Positions 1 through 6,897 of a DNA stretch of 17,562 nt are shown one piece after another; position 1 is the first letter of the stretch; each line of letters begins with the position of its first letter. Source of the DNA: Planctomycetota bacterium (GTDB lineage: Bacteria > Planctomycetota > UBA1135 > UBA2386); contig JAGQRA010000556.1 of the NCBI GenBank assembly GCA_020425885.1, positions 1-17,562 of the forward strand, in the 5' to 3' direction. Position numbers and translations under genes: made by a program. A model generated the notes under the pieces. That model was not told the origin of the DNA. It made no database searches and saw only the letters and a program-made list of their open reading frames with translations.

Positions 1-716
1 CGTGGGCCAGCTCGGGCACGACGGTCTGGTTCCGCTATTCGCCAGGAGCGGGTGTCGTGAACCTCGGCTCGCCGCCGCTCGCGGGTGGCCTCGTCAACGA
101 CATCAACAACCACGGCCACATCGTCGGCTTCTCGTCGCAGGGAACCGACCAGGCGTGGCTCTACACCAATCAGAGCGGCTTTCAGAACCTGAACAACCTG
201 ATCCCCGCCGGTTCGGGCTACAGCCTGCGCGATGCCGTCGCGATCAACGACGCGGGGCAGATTCTCTGCAAGGCCGCGAGCAGCACGATCGGTGGCACGC
301 GCACCGTGCGGCTCGACCCGGTGTCCCCGCTGGCATCGGTGACCACACTCGGCGTTGCTTGCAGTTCGAGTTCGCCGAGCCCGACCTTGTCGGCCCAACT
401 GCCGACCCTCGGCGGCGCGCTCGACCTGCGGCTGGCGAATGCCGCGGCGAACGCCGCGGGCATCATCGTCGGCAGCTTCGGCAGACCTGCGCCGATGCCG
501 CTCGGGGCGTGCACGGTCTACGTCGACCAGACGGCGATCGTGCTCTCGGTCGTGGTCCTCACCGACGCCAGCGGCAACGGCGGTTTCGCCGCAGCCCTGC
601 CCACCGCGTCTGCGTTCGCGGGGCTGTCGATCACGGCGCAGGCAGTGCTGGTCGGCACGGCCGTGCCGCCCGGCGTAGACCTCACGAACGGCGTGCTGCT
701 GCGGCTCGGCAACTGA
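1..716 (+). CDS. HAF-repeat secreted protein, 3' part (5' end off the window)
   Basis: The reading frame is open from the left edge (first whole codon at base 3) to TGA at 714-716, about 237 residues, so the true start and any signal peptide lie outside. The N-terminal part carries HAF-type repeats, recognisable from NDINNHGHIVGFS and then AINDAGQIL; such repeats are known from predicted extracellular proteins, with no established enzymatic role. From about base 351 to the stop lies a beta-rich domain with the pattern LGG.LDL.L, MPLGAC, TDASG, a proline-led loop, AQA and a final LRLGN. The same pattern ends four other secreted proteins in this window. The sulfatase gene starts 50 bases downstream on the same strand. 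Function unknown; an extracellular location is inferred from the family and the neighbours. Confidence 0.8.
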   Translation, partial: WASSGTTVWFRYSPGAGVVNLGSPPLAGGLVNDINNHGHIVGFSSQGTDQAWLYTNQSGFQNLNNLIPAGSGYSLRDAVAINDAGQILCKAASSTIGGTRTVRLDPVSPLASVTTLGVACSSSSPSPTLSAQLPTLGGALDLRLANAAANAAGIIVGSFGRPAPMPLGACTVYVDQTAIVLSVVVLTDASGNGGFAAALPTASAFAGLSITAQAVLVGTAVPPGVDLTNGVLLRLGN

Positions 717-766
717 CGCCCGACCTCTCGCTGGAAGTGCGACCGGCGCACGGTCACGATCCCGCC

Positions 767-2380
767 ATGCACGCCACCGCGCATGTTCTTCATCACCGGC
801 TCGCGGCCACGCTGGTTGGAATCGGCGCCGGACTCGGCATCGCGGCGGCGGCTGCCGCGCAACGGCTGCCCAACATCGTCATCGTCTACGCCGACGACCT
901 CGGCTACGGCGACCTCTCCTGCTACAACCCCGACGCCGCCTACGCGACGCCGCGGCTCGACCGGATGGCGGCCGAGGGCGTGCGCTTCACCGACGCCCAC
1001 AGCCCGTCGACGATCTGTTCGCCGTCGCGCTACGGCCTCTACTCCGGGCAGCAGATCTACCGCTCGACCGGACGCGGCGGCGGGGCGTTCGAGGGGCCGG
1101 GCGGGCCGAGCTACCTGAAGCCGGGCACGCTGACCATCGGCGACATGCTGCGGGCGAAGGGCTACCGGACCGGCGTCTTCGGCAAGTGGCACGTCGGACT
1201 GACCTGGCTCGACAAGGAAGGCAAGCGACTCGGCGGCGGCTTCGAGAACTCGTTGCTCATCGACTACGCGAAGAGCACGCCGCTCGTCGACGGCCCCAAC
1301 GCGCGCGGCTTCGACGAGTCGTTCGTGACGCCGAACTGTCCGGGGACGGACCCGCTCTACGTCTACATCGAGAACGGCATGGTGCCCGTGCCGGCCAGCC
1401 AGCGGCACCATCGGGACGACCTGCCGAACCCGGGCGGCAAGTGGCGCTGGGACAACGACGAGGGCTGGATGGCGCCGGGCTACGAGTTCGTGCAGGCGGA
1501 TCTGTTGTTCTTCGACAGGACGCGCCGGTTCATCACCGAACACCGCGAGGCTCACCCCGAGCAGCCGTTCTTCGCGGTGCTGGCGACGCAGATCTGCCAC
1601 GCCCCGGTGCTGCCGGCGCCCGACTTCGACGGCGCCACAGCCGCCGGACCGCGCGGCGACTTCGTGCGCGAACTCGACAGCCTGGTCGGGCGCCTGCTCG
1701 ACCTGCTCGGTGAGCTCGGTATCGACGAGGAGACGCTCGTGCTGTTCAACGCCGACAACGGCCCCGAGACGATGCATGCCGTCTGGATGCGCGAGGATCA
1801 CGAGCACGATCCCGCCGGCGGCTGGCGCGGCGTCAAGCGCGATGGCTGGGAAGGCGGCCACCGCGTCCCGTTCATCGCCCGCTGGCCCGGGCGGATCCCT
1901 GCCGACCGGGTGTCCGGGCAGATGACGAACACGACGGACATCTTCGCGACGTTGGCCTCGGTCGTTGGCTACGAATTGCCCGACGAGGCCGCGACCGACA
2001 GCTTCGACATGCTGCCGGCGATGCTCGGGACGCAGGATCCCGAGCAGTCGATCCGGCCGCATCTGTTGACGCAGAGCTTCCGCGGCGAATTCCAACTGCG
2101 CCAGGGCAGGTGGAAGTACCTCGATCACCGCGGATCCGGCGGCAACGACTACAGCCGTGGAGCGATGCAGAAGTACGCGCTTGCTGACGCCGCGGGCGAA
2201 GCGCCCGGGCAGCTCTACGACCTGTCGACCGACCCGGGCGAGACGAAGAACCTCTACTTCGAGTCGTCCGACCAGTGCCGGCAGCTGCGCGAGCTGCTCG
2301 AAGACCTGAAGCGGAGCGGGCGCAGCGCGCCGCGAGGCCGCAAGCCGATCGGCATCGAGAACATCCCGAAGCTGCGCTAG
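767..2380 (+). CDS. secreted cysteine-type sulfatase (arylsulfatase family)
   Basis: 537 residues, within the normal range for type I sulfatases, which hydrolyse sulfate esters of polysaccharides or small molecules. The start at ATG 767 gives a signal peptide: a short basic stretch, a Leu/Ala/Gly-rich core and AAAAQ near residue 32. The enzyme begins with the metal-binding ADD motif (D43, D44). The signature CSPSR follows, with C84 as the residue to be converted to formylglycine, then the second signature GKWHVG at 139-144. NADNG at 328-332 supplies the later Asp/Asn metal ligands, and a GGHRVPF segment precedes the C-terminal subdomain. All key residues appear present, so it should be active if a formylglycine-generating enzyme exists elsewhere. 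The frame remains open upstream to base 2, but that part overlaps the HAF gene and is not coding. No clear Shine-Dalgarno sequence precedes the start. The substrate cannot be told from sequence. Confidence 0.93.
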   Translation: MHATAHVLHHRLAATLVGIGAGLGIAAAAAAQRLPNIVIVYADDLGYGDLSCYNPDAAYATPRLDRMAAEGVRFTDAHSPSTICSPSRYGLYSGQQIYRSTGRGGGAFEGPGGPSYLKPGTLTIGDMLRAKGYRTGVFGKWHVGLTWLDKEGKRLGGGFENSLLIDYAKSTPLVDGPNARGFDESFVTPNCPGTDPLYVYIENGMVPVPASQRHHRDDLPNPGGKWRWDNDEGWMAPGYEFVQADLLFFDRTRRFITEHREAHPEQPFFAVLATQICHAPVLPAPDFDGATAAGPRGDFVRELDSLVGRLLDLLGELGIDEETLVLFNADNGPETMHAVWMREDHEHDPAGGWRGVKRDGWEGGHRVPFIARWPGRIPADRVSGQMTNTTDIFATLASVVGYELPDEAATDSFDMLPAMLGTQDPEQSIRPHLLTQSFRGEFQLRQGRWKYLDHRGSGGNDYSRGAMQKYALADAAGEAPGQLYDLSTDPGETKNLYFESSDQCRQLRELLEDLKRSGRSAPRGRKPIGIENIPKLR

Positions 2381-2426
2381 GAGGCCGTGACCACTGCAGG
2401 TTCCGAGGCTACATGAACCGTTTGCC

Positions 2427-4145
2427 ATGCTCGTTCGACGCCTTCGCATCGCCCCGGTCCTGACCGCTGCCCTGACCTCGTTGCTCCCGGCACAGGTGCC
2501 GCGTCTGCTCGGAGACTGCAACCCTGGCGGCGACAGCATGGTCGCCCACCGTGCCTCTGGCCCGCTGTTCTGGGACGTCTACGGCGGCACGTGGTTCGGC
2601 ACGGACCAGCCCAGCGCGCTCTGGCACAGTGACGGCTCCGCCGCCGGAACGGTGCGGTTCATCAACGTGCCATACGCGGCTCCCGAGCACGTCGTCGCCG
2701 CGCTCGGGCGGGTGTTCTTCGTCGGCAACGACACGCGTGGCTGGGAGCTGTGGAGCTCCGACGGAACGACCGCGGGCACGAGCATCCTCGTCGACATCAA
2801 CCCGGGACCTGGCTTCGGCTACGGTCGCAAGGTGATCGACGCCGCCGAGTCGGGCGGCCAGCTCTTCTTCGCGCCGATCGATCCTGCGATCGGGCAGGAG
2901 CTGTGGCGGACCGATGGCACGCCGGGCGGGACCGTGCTCGTGCGCGATCTGCTGCCGGGACCGGCGTCGTCGGCGCCGCGCGGCTTCCTGCGTCACGGTT
3001 CGTTCGTGTTCTTCGTCGCCGACTCGGCATCGCAAACGGAACTCTGGCGCAGCGACGGCACCGCCGCCGGTACGGTCGCGATCGCCACGATCGACGCGGT
3101 TCGCTTCGAGAGTCCACCGACGCCGCTGCCAGGTCGTCGGTTCGGGTTCGTGACGCTGAGCAGCGCCACGCACGACTTCTGGGTCTCGGACGGAACGCCG
3201 GCGGGCACGACGCTGGTACGGCGCTTCGCGATCCAGACACCGGTCACCATCCTCGGCAGCGATGCCACCGGTGCGTTCCTGTTCGAACACCGCGGCGGTC
3301 TCGGTTCGGCATGCTGGTACACCGACGGCACCGCGAACGGCACGCGTCAGCTCGTGAGCAGCGTCGAGCCCGAGCCGACCCACATCGCGGCCGAGGGCAT
3401 CGTCTGGCGCGACCGGCTCTACTTCGCGCTGCGCACGCCGGCCTCGGGGATGGAGCTGTGGAGCAGCGACGGCACCGCGGCCGGCACCAGCATGCTCGCC
3501 GATCTGAACCCGGGCCCGGACTCGTCCGATCCGTACTCGTTCACGGCGGTCGGCGACCGCGCACTCTACTTCCTCGCCGACGTCGGCAGCGGCCACCGGC
3601 TCTTCCGCACCGACGGCACCGCGGCCGGCACGATGCCGATCGCGACCAGGGTGGTGCCGGCGGGCCGGCTCGTCGCCAGCGGCGGGATGCTGTTCTTGAC
3701 GGCGTCGCAGCGCGGTGTCGGCATCGAGCCGTTCGCGTTCCCACTCGGTGCCAACACGCTCGGCATCGGCGGCGGTTGCGCCGCGAGTTCGTGGCCGGCG
3801 CGACTCGCGGTCACGGATCCAGTGCTCGGGCGGGCCGTGAACGCCGTGATCGACGAAGGACCCGCCAAGCGGTTCGCCGTCCTCGCGGTGGGCTTCCGCA
3901 GTCCGCTACCACGCATCGCTGTCGGGTCGGGCCCGTGCGTGATGCCGCTCGATCTCGTGGCGCCGATCGGCCTGATGAACTCGGTGACGGATGCTGCCGG
4001 TCACGCGACATTCGCCGGCAACGTGCCGAACGATCCGCGCCTGCAAGGCGTCCAGCTCGTCGCCCAGGCGTTGCTCGGTCCGACCGCGCAGGCTCCGTTC
4101 GGAGCCGATGTGAGCCCGGCTGTGCTGCTGACGCTCGGCCGGTGA
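2427..4145 (+). CDS. ELWxxDGT-repeat secreted protein
   Basis: 572 residues starting at ATG 2427, with a signal peptide (basic MLVRRLR, hydrophobic core, LLPAQ at about residue 23). Eight repeats of the ELWxxDGTxxGT type follow at spacings of about 43-51 residues, for example ALWHSDGSAAGT (64-75), ELWSSDGTTAGT (107-118), ELWRTDGTPGGT (158-169) and, last, RLFRTDGTAAGT. These repeats are thought to form beta-propeller or beta-sheet arrays in extracellular proteins. From about base 3759 a C-terminal domain begins (LGIGGGC, later GSGPC, TDAAG, VAQALL, VLLTLGR) that matches the ends of the other secreted proteins here. It follows the sulfatase by 46 bases on the same strand and could be co-transcribed. 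No catalytic motif is visible; a binding or structural role at the cell surface is inference. Confidence 0.87.
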   Translation: MLVRRLRIAPVLTAALTSLLPAQVPRLLGDCNPGGDSMVAHRASGPLFWDVYGGTWFGTDQPSALWHSDGSAAGTVRFINVPYAAPEHVVAALGRVFFVGNDTRGWELWSSDGTTAGTSILVDINPGPGFGYGRKVIDAAESGGQLFFAPIDPAIGQELWRTDGTPGGTVLVRDLLPGPASSAPRGFLRHGSFVFFVADSASQTELWRSDGTAAGTVAIATIDAVRFESPPTPLPGRRFGFVTLSSATHDFWVSDGTPAGTTLVRRFAIQTPVTILGSDATGAFLFEHRGGLGSACWYTDGTANGTRQLVSSVEPEPTHIAAEGIVWRDRLYFALRTPASGMELWSSDGTAAGTSMLADLNPGPDSSDPYSFTAVGDRALYFLADVGSGHRLFRTDGTAAGTMPIATRVVPAGRLVASGGMLFLTASQRGVGIEPFAFPLGANTLGIGGGCAASSWPARLAVTDPVLGRAVNAVIDEGPAKRFAVLAVGFRSPLPRIAVGSGPCVMPLDLVAPIGLMNSVTDAAGHATFAGNVPNDPRLQGVQLVAQALLGPTAQAPFGADVSPAVLLTLGR

Positions 4146-4226
4146 GTGCGGTCGGGGGCGTCCTGTCCGCAGGCCGGCCGATTCGCGGTCCTTGCTTCAG
4201 GTCCATGAGCCGCCGACGCTCGTGTC

Positions 4227-5150
4227 ATGCTGACACCTCCAGCCGTGCACGCCACCGTCGACACTGCCGCCGCCGGCAGCGCGCTGCTCGCCTGGCTGAT
4301 GCGCACGTTCCGCTACCACGGCGAGGCCGAGTGGGTGGCCCACATTGCCGGTGGCCGCGTCACGCGGAACGGCGCGATCGCGGCCGCGATCGACGCGCTG
4401 GCCGCAGGTGACGCGATCGCCTTCGCACCGCCGCCGCCGCCGAGTGCGCCGCCCGTGGTGCCGATCGTGCACGACGACCCGGGCTTCGTCGCGGTCGACA
4501 AGCCGGCGCACCTCGTCTGCCATCGCGCTTCGGCGTTCCCGTGGAACACGTTCGTGCCGGCCCTCGAGGCGCGGCTCGGCGTCCGGCTCGAACCGGTGCA
4601 CCGCCTCGACCGCGAGACCAGCGGCGTGCTGCTGCTGACGAAGGACACGGCGACGTTCACGGCGCTGCAGGCGCAGTTCGTGGCCGGCAGGGTCGAGAAG
4701 CGCTACCTCGCGCTGTGTCACGGCAGCCCGCACGACGACGCGTTCACGATCGACGCCCCGATCGGTCGCGACGAGGTGAGCGCAATCCGCGACCGCCGCG
4801 CCGTCAATGTCGCCGGCAAGCCGGCGCGCACCGAATGCGTCGTGTTGCGCCGCTTCGCCGCGCACACGCTGCTCGTCGCCGTGCCGCGCACGGGCCGCAC
4901 GCACCAGCTGCGCGTTCACCTCGCGCATGCGGGCCTGCCGATCGTCGGCGACAAGCTCTACGGCCGCAGCGACGACGACTATCTCGCCTGGACCGCGCAT
5001 CTGAAGGCCGGCGGCGATCCGCGTGCGCGCACGCGCACGCTGTTGCACGCGCAGGACCTCGCCTTCGTACATCCACGGACCGGCGAACGCCTGGCGCTGC
5101 ATGCGGCGCCAGGCGGCGACTTCGCGCGCGAGCTCGCGTCGATCGCCTGA
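4227..5150 (+). CDS. RluA-family pseudouridine synthase
   Basis: 307 residues, the normal size for an RluA/RluC/RluD-type enzyme, which isomerises uridine to pseudouridine in ribosomal or transfer RNA in the cytoplasm. Residues about 18-66 resemble an S4-like RNA-binding segment (GGRVTRNG, then AAGDAI). A proline-rich linker (68-75) joins it to the catalytic domain. That domain shows DKPAHLVCH (91-99), the hallmark HRLDRETSG (125-133) with catalytic D128, the GRTHQLRVHL motif and VGDKLYG. The start at ATG 4227 keeps the whole S4-like part; no strong Shine-Dalgarno sequence is seen. It is a housekeeping-type gene set between secreted-protein genes, so the neighbourhood does not indicate the modified site. 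The subfamily is not certain, so no gene symbol is given. Confidence 0.93.
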   Translation: MLTPPAVHATVDTAAAGSALLAWLMRTFRYHGEAEWVAHIAGGRVTRNGAIAAAIDALAAGDAIAFAPPPPPSAPPVVPIVHDDPGFVAVDKPAHLVCHRASAFPWNTFVPALEARLGVRLEPVHRLDRETSGVLLLTKDTATFTALQAQFVAGRVEKRYLALCHGSPHDDAFTIDAPIGRDEVSAIRDRRAVNVAGKPARTECVVLRRFAAHTLLVAVPRTGRTHQLRVHLAHAGLPIVGDKLYGRSDDDYLAWTAHLKAGGDPRARTRTLLHAQDLAFVHPRTGERLALHAAPGGDFARELASIA

Positions 5151-5193
5151 GCTGCAGCGGATGGCGCTGGCACGGGCCTCGACCTCGGGTTGG

Positions 5194-5226
5194 CTTCGGG
5201 GGTGCGCCGAAGGAAGAGCAACCCCC
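5194..5226 (+). terminator. possible hairpin terminator after the pseudouridine synthase gene
   Basis: About 44 bases past the stop codon, CTTCGG (5194-5199) can pair with CCGAAG (5207-5212) across a 7-base loop. Alternatively GGGGGT (5198-5203) can pair with ACCCCC (5221-5226) across 17 bases. The two pairings exclude each other. No T-run follows, so intrinsic termination is only a possibility. Confidence 0.25.
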
Positions 5227-5230
5227 TCGC

Positions 5231-5269
5231 CGATGCCGCCCGCCGATGCCGCCCGCCGCGCCGCCCGCC
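5231..5269. repeat. three imperfect 13-base tandem units
   Basis: CGATGCCGCCCGC occurs twice without a gap (5231-5243 and 5244-5256), followed by a diverged third unit CGCGCCGCCCGCC (5257-5269). It lies in the non-coding gap before the FG-GAP gene. It is probably slippage in GC-rich DNA; no function is evident. Confidence 0.6.
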
Positions 5270-5298
5270 CTGACGCGATCGCCAGCGTGTGCTAACTT
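5270..5298 (+). promoter_or_regulatory. weak sigma70-like promoter candidate
   Basis: CTGACG (5270-5275) and TAACTT (5293-5298) are separated by 17 bases, and a TG extension sits one base before the -10 box (5290-5291). The matches to consensus are only 4 of 6 and 3 of 6. It would give a leader of about 60 bases ahead of ATG 5367. It stands out only because the surrounding DNA is so GC-rich. Confidence 0.25.
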
Positions 5299-5352
5299 CG
5301 CCCGCAGCCGCACGGCGAGCTTGCCCCCGAGTCGTCGACTACACGTCTCACC

Positions 5353-5360
5353 AGAAGAGG
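5353..5360 (+). promoter_or_regulatory. ribosome binding site deciding the start at 5367
   Basis: AGAAGAGG lies 6 bases before ATG 5367. It favours this ATG over the upstream in-frame GTG at 5289, which lacks both a signal peptide and a Shine-Dalgarno sequence. Confidence 0.7.
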
Positions 5361-5366
5361 ACCGCC

Positions 5367-6791
5367 ATGATCCGGCCGTCAGGCATCACGAGTCTCGTTT
5401 GCAGCGCAGCGCTGCTGCCCGCCCAGAGCCTGCTCCTTCCCGCCGTTGCGCTTGGTCCAGGCGCCGCGGCGGCAGACCGCGTGTTCGCCGCCGACTTCGA
5501 TCAGGACGGCGACGTCGACGTCGCCATCGGCGGCGAGCTGTGGGTCGCCGATGGCTCGGGCGGCTACTCGCCGACTACGATCCGGCCGCGGATGTCACCG
5601 CTGCCCGGCTTCGACCACGCGCCGGTGGCCGTCGTCGACCTCGATCGCGATGGCAACCTCGATGTCGTCTATCCCGACGGCGTGTGGATGCACCGGGGTG
5701 GCGTCTACGTCGACGAGACCGCGACGCGCATCGGCTCGGCGTTCTCGCCGGGAGCCCGCATCGTGCTGGCCTACGACGACGACGGCGACAGCGACCCCGA
5801 CCTGCTGGCGGAGCACGTGCAGACGGTTAGCGGCAGCCCCGGCACCTACTCCTATCTCGACCTCGAGATCGCGACCAACGACGGCAGCGGCAACTTCACG
5901 CGCAACCGTTCGATCTATCTGGCTGGCGGCAACAGCGTCTCGCTGTACGGCGTTCTCGGCGGCGACTTCGACGGCGACGGTCGCGATGACTTCGCCTTCA
6001 GTGGCTACTGGTCGGACAACGGCTATGGCGGCCCGTTGGGCGGGATCATCACCGGGGCCGGCACTTCACTGCCGGGTGCCAGTGCGTTGAGCGGTCGCAC
6101 GCTGTACGCGGTCGCCGACTTCGACCGCGACGGTCGCGACGACATCCTGTTCCGCGCGACGTACAGCGCCGAGATCCTGCTCGGCGGCACCACCCTCCTT
6201 CAGCTCGCAGCCTCCAGTGCGGTTGCGGCCGGCGACTTCGACGGCGATGGCGACGAGGACTGCCTGGTCTGGAGGCAGTCGGGCACGTCGGCCCTGCACC
6301 GCAATGACGGCAGCGGTCACTTCACGATGACCCTGGTGACGCTGCCGCCGATGCCGGGCAGCTTTCAGCAGGTGGCTTTCGTCGACGCCGATCGCGATGG
6401 TGAAGTCGACGCATTCGCCTCGGATCCGCCGCGCCTCTTGCGCAACGGACGCCAGCAGCTCACGGCCCCGGCGACGGTCGCACCGGGCACGAACCTGTCC
6501 TTGACGGTCCTCGCCGGCGACATCGCCGGGCCGCTCGATGGTACGGCCCTCGTAGCCATTTCACTGGCGGAGTTCGACCTGCCGATCCACCCCTTCGGCG
6601 CGCTGCTGATCGACCCGACCGCGGCGGCGCTGCTGCCGAACGCGACCGTCAGCAGCGGCCAGGGCGGCACGGCATTCGCCATCCCGGGCAACTCCTACCT
6701 GATCGGCCTCGAGCTGTTCGCCCAGGCGTTCGTGCAGGACACCGGCGGCCGTCAGCACTTCTCGAATCGCACCCGCACGACGATCCAGTAG
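5367..6791 (+). CDS. FG-GAP/VCBS-type repeat secreted protein
   Basis: 474 residues from ATG 5367, chosen for its Shine-Dalgarno sequence and because a signal peptide begins there (MIRPSG, hydrophobic core, LLPAQ at about residue 20). From about residue 39 to 353 there are seven repeats with the calcium-binding pattern DxDxDGxxD, such as DFDQDGDVD (43-51), DLDRDGNLD, DFDGDGRDD, DFDRDGRDD and DADRDGEVD. This is the integrin-alpha-like FG-GAP/VCBS arrangement, expected to fold as a calcium-binding beta-propeller outside the cytoplasm. The C-terminal part from about base 6462 (ALVAIS, PFGALLID, AFAIP, GLELFAQAF, closing TTIQ) matches the shared C-terminal domain of its neighbours but has lost the cysteines. 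Its role is unknown; surface binding or adhesion is plausible for this architecture. Confidence 0.87.
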   Translation: MIRPSGITSLVCSAALLPAQSLLLPAVALGPGAAAADRVFAADFDQDGDVDVAIGGELWVADGSGGYSPTTIRPRMSPLPGFDHAPVAVVDLDRDGNLDVVYPDGVWMHRGGVYVDETATRIGSAFSPGARIVLAYDDDGDSDPDLLAEHVQTVSGSPGTYSYLDLEIATNDGSGNFTRNRSIYLAGGNSVSLYGVLGGDFDGDGRDDFAFSGYWSDNGYGGPLGGIITGAGTSLPGASALSGRTLYAVADFDRDGRDDILFRATYSAEILLGGTTLLQLAASSAVAAGDFDGDGDEDCLVWRQSGTSALHRNDGSGHFTMTLVTLPPMPGSFQQVAFVDADRDGEVDAFASDPPRLLRNGRQQLTAPATVAPGTNLSLTVLAGDIAGPLDGTALVAISLAEFDLPIHPFGALLIDPTAAALLPNATVSSGQGGTAFAIPGNSYLIGLELFAQAFVQDTGGRQHFSNRTRTTIQ

Positions 6792-6804
6792 CCGCGCGGT
6801 ACGA

Positions 6805-6822
6805 CCCTCTCTCCCCAGAGGG
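6805..6822 (+). terminator. hairpin after the FG-GAP gene
   Basis: CCCTCT (6805-6810) and AGAGGG (6817-6822) can form a six-pair stem with a 6-base loop, 13 bases past the stop codon. There is no T-run, so it may be a weak terminator or an mRNA-end structure. Confidence 0.4.
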
Positions 6823-6897
6823 GCACGCGTCATTCCCAGCGGTCCAGGAAATCAGCGATCGCGGTCAGGTTCCGACAGCTGCAGACACCGCGGGGGC

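Noticed and set aside
2..766. N-terminal extension of the sulfatase frame to the left edge
   Set aside because: The extension is Arg-rich shadow sequence over the HAF gene, and a signal peptide begins at ATG 767.
518..2539. Open frame of 673 codons on the - strand opposite the sulfatase
   Set aside because: It is Arg/Val/Ala/Gly-rich with no domain pattern, while the + strand carries complete sulfatase motifs; this is a by-product of high G+C. The same applies to - strand frames at 2409-3596, 6865-8280 and 11976-13700.
2550..3660. Long direct DNA repeats in the ELWxxDGT gene
   Set aside because: The similarity is at protein level, recurring about every 45-50 codons with diverged codons; it is the protein repeat itself, not a mobile or structural DNA repeat.
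5231..5269. CRISPR-like repeats
   Set aside because: The units are 13 bases, directly adjacent without spacers, and there are no cas genes.
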